NCBI GenBank assembly: GCA_025458045.1
Contig: JALOTE010000017.1
Span: 1 to 45,397 of the forward strand
Length of the DNA stretch: 45,397 bases
Direction: 5' to 3'
Source of the DNA: Rhizobiaceae bacterium
GTDB lineage: Bacteria; Pseudomonadota; Alphaproteobacteria; Rhizobiales; Rhizobiaceae
The notes below the pieces were generated by a model, which had not been told where the DNA came from, searched no databases, and saw nothing but the letters and a program-made list of their open reading frames with translations. The translations under genes and the position numbers were made by a program. Below are positions 16,729 through 25,285 of this stretch, in pieces. Each line of letters begins with the position of its first letter. The first letter of the stretch is position 1.

Positions 16729-17508
16729 TCCAACATTCCAAACAATCAAACAAATTTGTTTTGTGTGCTCACTCGTGGCCGCACCGGCTCGACCGCCATC
16801 TGTGAAGACCTTGACGCGCACCCGGGTTTGGCATGCCATCAAGAAGTGTTCCGGCTGGGTCCGCGGCACACATACACGGACAAGGCCGACTCGTTCCTCG
16901 CGTATCGCGAGAAGACATCCGCTACCATCTCAGATTATCTTGCTTATTTGGTGGCGACGGACCCTGCCGCAACGCGCGTCGGGTTCAAGTTGCTTATCAA
17001 TCACTTTGAAGAGCGTAAGGCCGAAGCGCTTGAGGCGGAATTCGAGAACCGTCGCATTCCGACAATTTTTCTGGTGCGCGACCCGCAAGCTGCGGGACTT
17101 TCATCGGCGATCGCAGCAGCGCGCGGCGTCTATAATATGCGGAATGACGCAAAACGTATCGAAGAATTAAAACAACGCGCGGCAATGAATGTCTCTGTCG
17201 ACACTAAAATGCTGCGAGACGAGATCATGTTTTTTGCCGGCTGGCAGCAGCGATGGAAGCAACATTTGAGCAGCACTGGCATTCCGTTCATGATCATGCG
17301 CTATGAAGACTATTGCGCTGACAGGCTTGGAACCTTGAACCACGCCTTCGATTTTCTTGGCGTCAAGCCTCTGGAGGCGCTTGCCGAAAATCCCTACCTG
17401 CGTGTCACCGGCGACAACAAGCTGGACGGAATCGAAAATGCAGGTGACGTTGCAGCCGTGCTTGCAGAGATGGATGATCGTTTCACATACGCGGCAATCA
17501 TCGACTGA
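16729..17508 (+). CDS. Sulfotransferase, copy 2 of a tandem pair
   Basis: 259 residues, the same length as copy 1. NLFCVLTRGRTGSTAICEDL is the PAPS loop, then CHQEVFRLG, RVGFKLLINHFEERK, FLVRDPQAAGLSSAIAAARG and IPFMIMRYEDY. Start ATG at 16729 (MSNIPNNQT) is preferred over an upstream ATG at 16660, because copy 1 aligns from here. The coding sequence uses many AT-ending codons (for example aaaacgtatcgaagaattaa near 17152), unlike copy 1, so the pair may be an old duplication with different codon histories, or independent acquisitions of one family. The variable stretch is about 145-165 (Lys/Glu-rich here, Arg-rich in copy 1) and may set acceptor choice. The 3' end faces the GT-C-like gene. 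Confidence 0.85.
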   Translation, partial: SNIPNNQTNLFCVLTRGRTGSTAICEDLDAHPGLACHQEVFRLGPRHTYTDKADSFLAYREKTSATISDYLAYLVATDPAATRVGFKLLINHFEERKAEALEAEFENRRIPTIFLVRDPQAAGLSSAIAAARGVYNMRNDAKRIEELKQRAAMNVSVDTKMLRDEIMFFAGWQQRWKQHLSSTGIPFMIMRYEDYCADRLGTLNHAFDFLGVKPLEALAENPYLRVTGDNKLDGIENAGDVAAVLAEMDDRFTYAAIID

Positions 17509-17526
17509 TCCATGCCCGGCACAGTG

Positions 17527-19224
17527 TCATGGTCTGGCATAAATTTGGATCCGCAAGCCGCTGATCGTTGTCTGATCACGCCACGCCAGCACCGCCTGCC
17601 CGTAAGCGGCAAGACAACTGCCGATGTTCACCCTGTAAAACGCCACTGCGTCAACCACCGCCCGGGACGTGCTTTCAACGAGATTGACGACCGGGCCGCC
17701 CCCGCATGGCGGTATGCGGCGTTCTCCAAGCCTGAACTCGGTCTCAAGGCGGTAGCCCTTTTCGGCGATGAAAGCCTGATAGGAAGTGGCGTCAAAATGC
17801 GCGTAGTCCGGGCTGAACACCACATAATCAGGGTCGAAATCCGACAGTGCGGCTGCGTTTGCACAGCCCTGCCAGGCATGGCACCCGCTCTGCTTCAGCG
17901 GATCAAGCACCGCGACATTGGGCGAATAGGCGATCTTCGTGCCGGCAGGTTTGGCGGCCATGTGATTCCAGGCCAGATGCGCCGTGGTCAGGCCGTCCAG
18001 CAGCAACATGCTGTGGGCGCGATAGGTCGAGAAGACGGCATTTGAACAGATGACAACCAGCGCTGGTGCGATGGCCATCGCGGCGACACCCCGCGCCGCG
18101 GGCGTGCCGAAACCTGCCTTCAAAACCGGCATGACGCGGGACGTGACAATGTAGAACACGTTGAAAAACACGAAGGCGAATGCCGGGTAGAGATAGGTCG
18201 CCACCACAAACAGCCGCGCCTGATAGATGAAGACCGAAAGCGCCAGCGCGGTCAGCACGAGGCTGAGCTTGAAGGGAAAATCCGGCCTTGGCAGGAACGG
18301 TACCACCAGCGTGGCGAGCAGGGCGAAAAGAACCATCGGGTTGGACGACAGGACGCCTGCCCACCGCATCGCGACATCTGAAAAAGGGGGCGCGGCGTGC
18401 TCGTTCATGAGGGCCAGTTGCGCGTGAAGGAAGCGGTCAAATTCCAGCACGACATTGGGATGAATGACCATCAGGACCAGAAAGGCGATGCCGACCGTCA
18501 AAGCGGCGAGCTGACGCAGCATCGCCGCCGATGCAACGCCCGACCCGCCGGGACGTTTCCATTGCGCCAACGCGAAACCGATGAAGATGAGCCCATTGGC
18601 GATCACAAACGCCTGCTTGCACAAGGCCGACAGCGAAAGGAACAGGACCGCCAGCATGTAGGCGCGGCGATCGAGGCCCGGAGCGTCATAGACGGCGATG
18701 AAGAAGCGCAGGGCCACGATTTGCAGCAGAACGCCAAGCGATTCGGGATGGATCGTGATGAAGAAATGGCTCGCAACCGGATTGGCCATGAAAGCGAAGG
18801 TGCCGAAAGCGGCCCAAGGCAGCGAGAAAAACCGGCGCGCCAGCCGGAACATCTGGTGGACAAGAAGGGCCCCGATCACAAACAGCACCACGCGCGCGGT
18901 GAGATTGAGCGTGACTTCGGTGGCAAGCCCCGAAGCCTTCAGCGCCATCACAATCGGGAAATGCAACGCGAAATAGGTCCAGCCGTAAAACTGCGAGTGA
19001 TACTGCGCGTTCATGTTGTAATAGGGAGACGATGTCAGCCCGTCGATCGAGTCCATGATCGACTGGGGGTCGATGTCCATGAAGGCCGAGTTGGACAATT
19101 GTGCAAACGCAGCCGGGCCGAACATCAGCGTGTAAAGAGCGAGCAAGACAGCAATGCAAAGAGCCTCGACCGAGATCGACACACTTGGCGTAGCCTGACG
19201 GATTGTCATCCCGGTCATCGTCAT
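17527..19224 (-). CDS. Large polytopic membrane protein, GT-C-type glycosyltransferase-like
   Basis: 565 residues. A first membrane segment (about 18-42) is followed by an acidic loop SAFMDIDPQSIMDSIDG, placed where GT-C enzymes carry their catalytic Asp/Glu pair in the first periplasmic loop. About ten further hydrophobic segments follow (for example FFALHFPIV, VLFVIGALLVHQMF, GLIFIGFALAQW, LVLTALALSVFIYQARLFVV), then a soluble C-terminal ~130-residue domain with Cys residues (QSGCHAWQGCANAA). This layout suits enzymes that use polyprenyl-phosphate sugars at the periplasmic face (GT39/GT83/GT87-like), but no single family is clearly recognisable. Start ATG at 19224 or 19218; AAGGA five bases before 19218 favours the latter. 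A candidate user of the pentose or hexose lipid donors made in this island. Confidence 0.7.
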   Translation of the reverse strand: MTMTGMTIRQATPSVSISVEALCIAVLLALYTLMFGPAAFAQLSNSAFMDIDPQSIMDSIDGLTSSPYYNMNAQYHSQFYGWTYFALHFPIVMALKASGLATEVTLNLTARVVLFVIGALLVHQMFRLARRFFSLPWAAFGTFAFMANPVASHFFITIHPESLGVLLQIVALRFFIAVYDAPGLDRRAYMLAVLFLSLSALCKQAFVIANGLIFIGFALAQWKRPGGSGVASAAMLRQLAALTVGIAFLVLMVIHPNVVLEFDRFLHAQLALMNEHAAPPFSDVAMRWAGVLSSNPMVLFALLATLVVPFLPRPDFPFKLSLVLTALALSVFIYQARLFVVATYLYPAFAFVFFNVFYIVTSRVMPVLKAGFGTPAARGVAAMAIAPALVVICSNAVFSTYRAHSMLLLDGLTTAHLAWNHMAAKPAGTKIAYSPNVAVLDPLKQSGCHAWQGCANAAALSDFDPDYVVFSPDYAHFDATSYQAFIAEKGYRLETEFRLGERRIPPCGGGPVVNLVESTSRAVVDAVAFYRVNIGSCLAAYGQAVLAWRDQTTISGLRIQIYARP

Positions 19225-19510
19225 CCTTCACACCTGTGTTGCCGCGCGGAGCACCCTTATCGCGGGGGCGCGGGATTTGCACCATCCCATGGCAACAGGG
19301 GAAGCCGGTTTCGCGTGAAGCTTGCCCGAATGCTGGCTTGGCAAACAGATCGTTGCGGTTTAGAGCGGCTCAACGATGACACTCTGCGCGAAACGGTCCG
19401 CGTCATCGGGGGCTGTGCACGTCAGGGATAGCGAAGCAATCAGCAATGCTGCCGCGCCATTGCACGTTCCGGACCGAAGCCAACCCGCGGTCGGGTGAAA
19501 CGCTGGACGG

Positions 19511-19963
19511 ATGGGCGATTGGTGGGCGATGAGCGCGGATGCACCTGACTTGATGGTCGGCAAGGACCACTTTCTGACCAAGCTGCACGTGGTTCCCGAT
19601 GAGCGCGGGAAGCTCTGCGTCATCGAGCGCGGCACCGGCCTGCCCTTCGACATCCACAGGGTCTATTATCTTTACGATGTGCCATCGGGCACCGACCGCG
19701 GCGGCCATGCGCATCTGCAACTTCAGCAGTTGTTGATCCCGATTTCCGGCAGCTTTTCGGTGCGGGCGACGTCCCGTTCGGGCGAGCACACCTATCGCCT
19801 CTACGAGCCGAACACGGCACTCTACATCGGACCCGGTGTCTGGCGCGAATTGCTGGAGTTCTCGTCAAACGCGGTATGCCTCGTCCTCGCGTCGATGGAG
19901 TATGACGAGGCGGATTACATCCGCTCGCGCGAGGCGTTCGACAGACGTATGAAAAGCGCGTGA
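19511..19963 (+). CDS. FdtA/QdtA-like dTDP-4-keto-6-deoxyglucose 3,4-ketoisomerase
   Basis: About 150 residues, a cupin of the WxcM/FdtA family. [39 protein letters not shown] (paired His, the active-site signature RG.HAH) and [14 protein letters not shown] are conserved in order, ending with [19 protein letters not shown]. Known members isomerise dTDP-4-keto-6-deoxy-glucose to the 3-keto sugar, which an aminotransferase then converts to a 3-amino-3,6-dideoxyhexose. Whether the product has galacto (FdtA) or gluco (QdtA) configuration cannot be told by eye. Start may be ATG 19511 or ATG 19529 (GGTGGG just upstream of the latter). Followed after 22 bases by the aminotransferase; the substrate would come from RmlB at 31383-32447. 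Confidence 0.85.
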   Translation: MGDWWAMSADAPDLMVGKDHFLTKLHVVPDERGKLCVIERGTGLPFDIHRVYYLYDVPSGTDRGGHAHLQLQQLLIPISGSFSVRATSRSGEHTYRLYEPNTALYIGPGVWRELLEFSSNAVCLVLASMEYDEADYIRSREAFDRRMKSA

Positions 19964-19985
19964 TCGGCATGATGGTGGGCAACGC

Positions 19986-21101
19986 ATGAAAGTCCCTTTC
20001 GTAGATTTCAAAGCCTCCGTCATTGGTGACAAGGCGGCCATGTTGGCAGCCATCGAACGGTCTCTTGATGGCGGCAGCATCATCCTTGGCGCTGAATTGG
20101 CGGCGTTCGAGAGCGAATTCGCCGCCTGGTGCGGCGCATCGCATTGCGTCGGTGTCGGCAACGGGCTGGATGCGATCAGTTTTGTCCTGCGCGCCTGGGG
20201 CATCGGCCCCGGCGATGAGGTGATTGTTCCGTCCCAGACCTTTGTCGCGACTTGGCTGGCCGTGTCCCATGTCGGCGCGACGCCGGTGGAGGTGGATGTC
20301 GAGCCGGACACGGTCTTGCTCGATGCCGCGCTGATCGAGGCTGCGATCACGCCGCGCACGCGCGCCATCATCCCGGTTCACCTGTTCGGCCAGACGGTCG
20401 ACATGGATTCGGTGGTGGCTGTGGCACGGCGTCACGGTCTGAAGGTCATCGAGGATGCGGCGCAGGCACACGGCGCGCTCTACAAAGGGCGCAGGGCCGG
20501 AACGCTGGCGGATGCGGCGGCCTTCAGCTTCTACCCGACGAAAAATCTTGGCGCCCTCGGCGATGCCGGAGCGATCACGACCGACGATGCGGAGCTTGCC
20601 GCCAAGCTGCGGATGCTGCGCAATTATGGCAGCACGGTGAAGTATCATCATGACGTCGCCGGCTACAACTCCCGGCTCGATGACGTGCAGGCGGCGGTGC
20701 TGCGGGTGAAGTTGAGGGCGCTCGACGAGGCCAATGCCGACCGTCGCGCAGCGGCGGCGCGCTATGACCGGATGCTGGCCGGGTTTGCGCCCGTCGGCGG
20801 TCTCGTCACACGGCCGGACTGCGCGCATGTGTTCCATCTTTATGTGGTGATGGTGGATGACCGCGACGGCGTGTTGCAGCGCATGAAGGCGCGTGGTGTC
20901 GATGCCGCCATCCACTACCCGGTCGCGCCCGGTGATCAGAAAGCCTATGGCATGGCGGCCGGTCGGGTGTCGGCAATTCATGGCCGGGCAGCCGCTGCAA
21001 GAGCCTTGTCACTGCCATTCTGGCCGCAAATCACGCAAGAGCAGCAAGTCGCGGTTGTCGACGCATTGCGGGTGGCGGTACGTCGGGAGCAGGCGGCGTG
21101 A
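19986..21101 (+). CDS. DegT/DnrJ/EryC1/StrS PLP-dependent sugar aminotransferase
   Basis: 371 residues, normal for the family. N-terminus VPFVDFKAS; glycine/substrate block [63 protein letters not shown] (PLP-binding Asp); and [18 protein letters not shown], in which the Lys forms the PLP imine. C-terminus has [18 protein letters not shown]. It most likely aminates the 3-keto sugar made by the upstream ketoisomerase (FdtB/QdtB role). Its TGA overlaps the GTG start of the GT61 gene (GTGA at 21098-21101), implying translational coupling. Confidence 0.9.
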   Translation: MKVPFVDFKASVIGDKAAMLAAIERSLDGGSIILGAELAAFESEFAAWCGASHCVGVGNGLDAISFVLRAWGIGPGDEVIVPSQTFVATWLAVSHVGATPVEVDVEPDTVLLDAALIEAAITPRTRAIIPVHLFGQTVDMDSVVAVARRHGLKVIEDAAQAHGALYKGRRAGTLADAAAFSFYPTKNLGALGDAGAITTDDAELAAKLRMLRNYGSTVKYHHDVAGYNSRLDDVQAAVLRVKLRALDEANADRRAAAARYDRMLAGFAPVGGLVTRPDCAHVFHLYVVMVDDRDGVLQRMKARGVDAAIHYPVAPGDQKAYGMAAGRVSAIHGRAAAARALSLPFWPQITQEQQVAVVDALRVAVRREQAA

Positions 21102-23851
21102 CGGGACGTTCTCCGCTTCGCCGCGCGGCAGGCCGCATCAAGCGCGCGGTCCTGCTTCAGCCTGCACCGGTTCCGCCCGTTGTGGTGCCGTTCGTGTCGC
21201 AGTGTTTCGATGCGCATTGGTATTGCCTCCGCGTGGCCGACGCGAACACGGGGGACATCACGCCTTGGGAGCATTATCTGCGCATCGGCGCGCCCCGCGG
21301 CGAGGACCCTTGTCCGTTCTTCGCCTCGGCCTGGTACCTTGAACAGAACCCGGACGTGGCGCAGGCACGGTTCAACCCGCTTGTCCACTATGAGCAGCAC
21401 GGCGCGCGCGAGGGGCGCAGCCCGTCGCCAGTGTTCGACGGGCGCTGGTATTGCCGTTCTTATGGCATTGATCCGTCGGTCACCAACCCGCTTGTCCATT
21501 ATGTCCGGGTCGGACGCGCGCTCGGGTTTGCCACCCAAGCACTGGGCCCCGCCTCGCGGCCGGCGCAGTGTTTCGACGCCGATTGGTACCGCAAGACCTA
21601 TCTGACGGACGGCGAAGCGGGCATTGATGCGTGGCAGCATTATCTCGCCGTCGGTGCCGACAAAGGCTTCGATCCGTCGCCTTACTTCTCGACACGCTGG
21701 TATCTTGAGAACAATCCGGATGTCGCGGCAGCCGGCGTCAACCCGCTCGTCCACTACGAGACGACGGGCGCGCGCGAAGGGCGGCAGCCTTCGCCCAAGT
21801 TCGACAATGCGTGGTACTCGGCCCGCTACAGCGGATCACCGGAACTCACCAACCCGCTTGCCCATTTCATGCAGATCGGGAGAGCGGCTGGTTTTTTGCC
21901 CGAACGTCCGCAACGGGAAACCAAGCTCAAGCAGAGTGACCTGTTTGACGCCGATTGGTACGTCGCAGCATATCCCGAATCCAATTCGTCCGGCATTTCA
22001 CCCTGGAGCCATTTTGTGATTGTCGGCTCGGCGCTCGGCCATGACCCGAATGCGTTTTTCGATGTCGCGGCCTATGCGGCGCAGCAGGGAACGCCGGAGC
22101 GCGACAGCCTGGCTGCGATGCGCCACTATGAAGCGAAGGGCGCGAAGGCCGGTGTCAACCCCGGCCCGGATTTCGACACACAGTGGTATGCGCGCGTCTA
22201 TGCCGCCGAGATCGGGAAGCGGAATCCGCTGGCGCATTACCTTCAGGAAGGGCGCAAGGCCGGCTTTCATCCAACCCCGGCGCAGCATCTGAAGTCGGGC
22301 AGCGGCATCGCCTGTTTCGACGCCGAATGGTATCTCGCCCAGCATCCGGAACTGGTTGAAATGGGTCTGTCGCCATGGGCGCATTACGATGCGATCGGCT
22401 GGCGCAAGGGTTACGATCCGTGCTCGCATTTCTGGACGTCGTGGTATCTTGAGCACTATCCCGATGTCGCGGGCTCGGGCATGAACCCGCTGGTGCATTA
22501 CGAGCTGCATGGTGCCAAGGAGGGACGTGCGCCCTGTCCGTTGTTTGACGGCGCATGGTATGCCAACCACTACCGGATCAAGCCTGACGGCACCAATCCG
22601 CTGGCGCATTATCTTGCGGTTGGACGTGACAGGGGCTGGCACACGACCGAGCGCATCGCGCTTGACGCGTTCAAGCGCGGCGACGGCGGGTTCAATGCCA
22701 ACATGCCGTTTCACGCCGCGCTTGACCGGCGGATCGAGCGGGCGGGCCAGCAGGCTTATTTCGATGGCATCCTGCATGACGGGCGCAGCTACGCTAAACA
22801 AAACGACGCGCCATTGGAGGAAACCCGCGAGATGAAGGCGCTGGCGCGGCTGATGGCCGAACAGGGCGCCCACTGCCTGCCGCCTTATCTTGCCGAGTTC
22901 AAGGACGTCTTCATCATCCCCGGCTCGACGGTCATCCTGACGCGGGATGGCATTGTCAATGACGAGATTTTTGCTCAGGCAAGCATCACGCCGCCTGTCA
23001 AGCAGCAGAAACTCTGGGACCGCGTCTGGGTGAAGGATGACCGCATAGCGGTGCGCTACAACATGGAGATCGCGCCGCGCATCAAGGCGGGCATCCATCT
23101 CTTCAAGGAGCATGAGCAGAACTATTTCCATTTCGTCTGCGAGTTGATGCCGAAGCTGCATCTGATCGAGCAGATGGGCCTTGATGCTCGCCTGCCGTTG
23201 CTGGTGTCCGACGATCTCGACGGGCGTCTTTATGACGTGATCAATGCCATCAAGGCGCCGGCGCGCAAGGTGATCAAGCTGAAGCGCAACGTGCCCTATG
23301 CCGTCGGCACGCTGCACTACCTTTCCGATCTGTCGAATGTGACGGATGTCTACAATGCCAAGCCGGAACCGCATCACACCTTCCTGCCGGAGGCGACATT
23401 GGCGGCGATGGCCAAACGGCTGACGGCCGCAGTGAAGCCGCAAAAGGCTGTCGGCCGGAAGCTCTATCTGCCAAGGGACACCAAACGCCGCGCGATCCTC
23501 AATGAGCGTGCCATAGCGGAAGCCATGCTGCAGGACGGCTACGAGATCGTGAACGTGGAAACGCTCACGTTTCCGGCGCAGATCGCCCTGTTTTCAAGCG
23601 CAGACACCATCGTCGGCGGCACAGGGGCCGCCTTCACCAATCTTCTTTGGTGCAGGCCCGGAACCAAGGCCGTGATCCTCTATCCGGATCACGAGTACAG
23701 CAACTTCACATTCTGGGACAGGCTGGCGCGCACCAGCCAGGTCCAACTGACGTATGTCCTGGGTAAGCTTTCCGGACATGTGCAGGGCATCTACGGAATG
23801 CATGATGATTTCACCATTGATCTGGCGAAATTGCGCAAGGCGCTGGCCTGA
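21098..23851 (+). CDS. Repeat-containing GT61 (DUF563) glycosyltransferase
   Basis: 917 residues. Residues ~36-516 contain four ~124-residue super-repeats, starting at about 36, 158, 282 and 406, each of three sub-units: CFDADWY...HY..VG...G; F...WYLE.NPDV...NPLVHYE..GA.EGR; and FD..WY...TNPLAHY..GR..GF. That makes twelve short aromatic-rich units in strict register (spacing 122, 124, 124). The C-terminal part (about 590-917) looks like GT61: [54 protein letters not shown] and [16 protein letters not shown]. No signal peptide or membrane helix. Start GTG overlaps the aminotransferase stop. A single copy of the same unit begins the sulfotransferase at 5632-6507. The repeats may bind carbohydrate or mediate assembly; that is inference. 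Confidence 0.85.
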   Translation: MTGRSPLRRAAGRIKRAVLLQPAPVPPVVVPFVSQCFDAHWYCLRVADANTGDITPWEHYLRIGAPRGEDPCPFFASAWYLEQNPDVAQARFNPLVHYEQHGAREGRSPSPVFDGRWYCRSYGIDPSVTNPLVHYVRVGRALGFATQALGPASRPAQCFDADWYRKTYLTDGEAGIDAWQHYLAVGADKGFDPSPYFSTRWYLENNPDVAAAGVNPLVHYETTGAREGRQPSPKFDNAWYSARYSGSPELTNPLAHFMQIGRAAGFLPERPQRETKLKQSDLFDADWYVAAYPESNSSGISPWSHFVIVGSALGHDPNAFFDVAAYAAQQGTPERDSLAAMRHYEAKGAKAGVNPGPDFDTQWYARVYAAEIGKRNPLAHYLQEGRKAGFHPTPAQHLKSGSGIACFDAEWYLAQHPELVEMGLSPWAHYDAIGWRKGYDPCSHFWTSWYLEHYPDVAGSGMNPLVHYELHGAKEGRAPCPLFDGAWYANHYRIKPDGTNPLAHYLAVGRDRGWHTTERIALDAFKRGDGGFNANMPFHAALDRRIERAGQQAYFDGILHDGRSYAKQNDAPLEETREMKALARLMAEQGAHCLPPYLAEFKDVFIIPGSTVILTRDGIVNDEIFAQASITPPVKQQKLWDRVWVKDDRIAVRYNMEIAPRIKAGIHLFKEHEQNYFHFVCELMPKLHLIEQMGLDARLPLLVSDDLDGRLYDVINAIKAPARKVIKLKRNVPYAVGTLHYLSDLSNVTDVYNAKPEPHHTFLPEATLAAMAKRLTAAVKPQKAVGRKLYLPRDTKRRAILNERAIAEAMLQDGYEIVNVETLTFPAQIALFSSADTIVGGTGAAFTNLLWCRPGTKAVILYPDHEYSNFTFWDRLARTSQVQLTYVLGKLSGHVQGIYGMHDDFTIDLAKLRKALA
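21203..22646 (+). repeat. Four tandem ~370-bp coding super-repeats (twelve protein sub-units)
   Basis: Inside the GT61 gene. Boundaries at about 21203, 21569, 21941 and 22313; each copy encodes three sub-units with FD.xWY, WYLE..PDV and NPLxHY cores. Copy 3 is the most divergent in its middle sub-unit ([18 protein letters not shown] lacks WYLE and PDV). The phrase for 'aacccgcttgtccactatga' recurs nearly unchanged, so some DNA-level similarity remains. Confidence 0.85.
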
Positions 23852-23962
23852 CCATGCCTGCCCGGCAGGCAACGGGTGCTTGCATCGCCGTGGAGCGGCC
23901 TTCATCATGCGGACCGGGGCAGGCCGGTGATGGGAATGTCGGCGGATTGAAAGGTGGGCACT

Positions 23963-24706
23963 GTGATTCATCCAACAGCGATCATTGAACCGGGCGCCAA
24001 GATCGGCAGCAATGTCTCAATCGGGGCCTACAGCTTTGTCGGGGCCAACACGGTGATCGGGGACGGGGTGACGATCCAGAACGGCTGCGAGATCGGCATC
24101 CACTCGGTTCCGGGAAACGACCGGCCGCTGGTCATCGGTGATGGCAGCATGATCCGTTCCATGAGCATATTTTACACCGGATCATCCTTCGGCAACCGGC
24201 TGGTGACGGGCCACCGTGTGACGGTGCGCGAAGGGGTGGAGGCGGGCCAGAACCTGCAACTCGGCACACTGACCGACCTGCAAGGCGACTGCACGATTGG
24301 CGACTATGTGCGCATGCACAGCAATGTCCATATCGGCAAACGGTCGCGCATCGGCAATTTCGTTTGGATATTCCCCTATGTCGTGCTGACCAATGACCCG
24401 CACCCGCCGTCAGACGTCATGAAGGGCGTGGTGCTTGAGGATTTCGCCGCTGTCTCCACCATGGCCGTCATCCTTCCCGGTGTGGTGGTCAAAAAGGGGA
24501 CGCTCGTCGGCGCGCACAGCCTTGTTTCAAAGAGCACCAATGAGGACGTTCTCGTTGCGGGCAACCCGGCGAAGGAAATCTGCCCGGCAGCGAAAATCCG
24601 CCTGCAGGACGGAACGCGCGAACCGGCCTATCCGTGGCGGCGGCATTTCCATCGCGGCTATCCGGTCGATGTCGTCAATGATTGGAAAGCGGAATTTGAA
24701 GTCTGA
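23963..24706 (+). CDS. Left-handed beta-helix acyltransferase (WxcM-N/FdtC-like)
   Basis: About 247 residues from GTG 23963, preferred over GTG 23954 because AAAGGTGG lies just upstream and the product then begins MIHPTAIIEPGAKIG, typical of hexapeptide acyltransferases. Repeating [LIV]GxxxxIG hexads continue to about residue 200 (SNVSIGAYSFVG, NTVIGDGVTIQNG, GDYVRMHSNVHIGKRSRIG), ending with GVVVKKGTLVGAHSLVSKST and NEDVLVAGNPAKEIC. Function inferred: N-acetylates (or otherwise acylates) the 3-amino group of the dTDP-sugar made by the ketoisomerase and aminotransferase upstream (FdtC/QdtC role). The C-terminal ~40 residues (AYPWRRHFHRGYPVD) are extra to simple LbH enzymes. Confidence 0.8.
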   Translation: MIHPTAIIEPGAKIGSNVSIGAYSFVGANTVIGDGVTIQNGCEIGIHSVPGNDRPLVIGDGSMIRSMSIFYTGSSFGNRLVTGHRVTVREGVEAGQNLQLGTLTDLQGDCTIGDYVRMHSNVHIGKRSRIGNFVWIFPYVVLTNDPHPPSDVMKGVVLEDFAAVSTMAVILPGVVVKKGTLVGAHSLVSKSTNEDVLVAGNPAKEICPAAKIRLQDGTREPAYPWRRHFHRGYPVDVVNDWKAEFEV

Positions 24707-24774
24707 ATAGACATGTCGTCCGCCCTGCCGGGATGGCACGGGCCGATGATTTTCTGCGGGGGGAGCCGCCCGAC

Positions 24775-25185
24775 ATGATCAAGATGTCGATCGAAGAGGT
24801 CAGGGTCGGCGATTTCGCCGAGATCGAAAAGACCATGACGCTTGAGATGGTGCGGAGCTTCGCCGCCATTTCCGAGGATTTCAATCCGGTTCATCTGGAC
24901 AAGGACTATGCAGAGCAATCCCGCTACAAGCGGCAGATCATCCACGGATTGATGGCAACGTCTTTGTTCAGCGGACTGTTCGGCACAAGGCTGCCTGGGG
25001 AAGGCTGTGTCTACAAGTCGCAGAACATCCGGTTCAAGCGCGCCATATCGATTGGTGATACTGTCACGGCACGTGTGGAGGTGGCAGGAGTCGATGTGGA
25101 GGGCAAGGTGATCGCCTTCAAGACGCGTTGCCTCGTCAATGGAAAGGTGATGATCGACGGGGAGGCCGAGATTTTCATCCCCTGA
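24775..25185 (+). CDS. MaoC-like hotdog dehydratase/thioesterase-fold protein
   Basis: 136 residues. Start ATG 24775 is preceded by GGGGGGAG at proper spacing. EVRVGDFAEIEKTMT, then VRSFAAISEDFNPVHLDKDYA with the catalytic Asp and His (D-x4-H) of (R)-specific enoyl-CoA hydratases, and RQIIHGLMATSLFSGLFGTRLPG complete the MaoC signature. Homologues occur inside polysaccharide and capsule loci, where the acyl substrate is usually unknown; one idea is that it supplies or trims a hydroxyacyl group for the preceding acyltransferase. This is inference from adjacency (68 bp gap). Confidence 0.82.
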   Translation: MIKMSIEEVRVGDFAEIEKTMTLEMVRSFAAISEDFNPVHLDKDYAEQSRYKRQIIHGLMATSLFSGLFGTRLPGEGCVYKSQNIRFKRAISIGDTVTARVEVAGVDVEGKVIAFKTRCLVNGKVMIDGEAEIFIP

Positions 25186-25285
25186 TCACCAAGACCGAAC
25201 CCGGGACCGCCCGAACCGGGCATTGACACCAAACCGCCAGCCGTCATTGGTCTTTGCCAAGGGGTTGGCGTCACAGGATTGAACC

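Noticed and set aside
19620-20981. 453-codon minus-strand frame
   Set aside because: Antisense to the ketoisomerase and DegT aminotransferase genes.
21998-23443. 481-codon minus-strand frame
   Set aside because: Antisense to the GT61 gene, whose repeats and motifs are clear; composition is that of a shadow frame.
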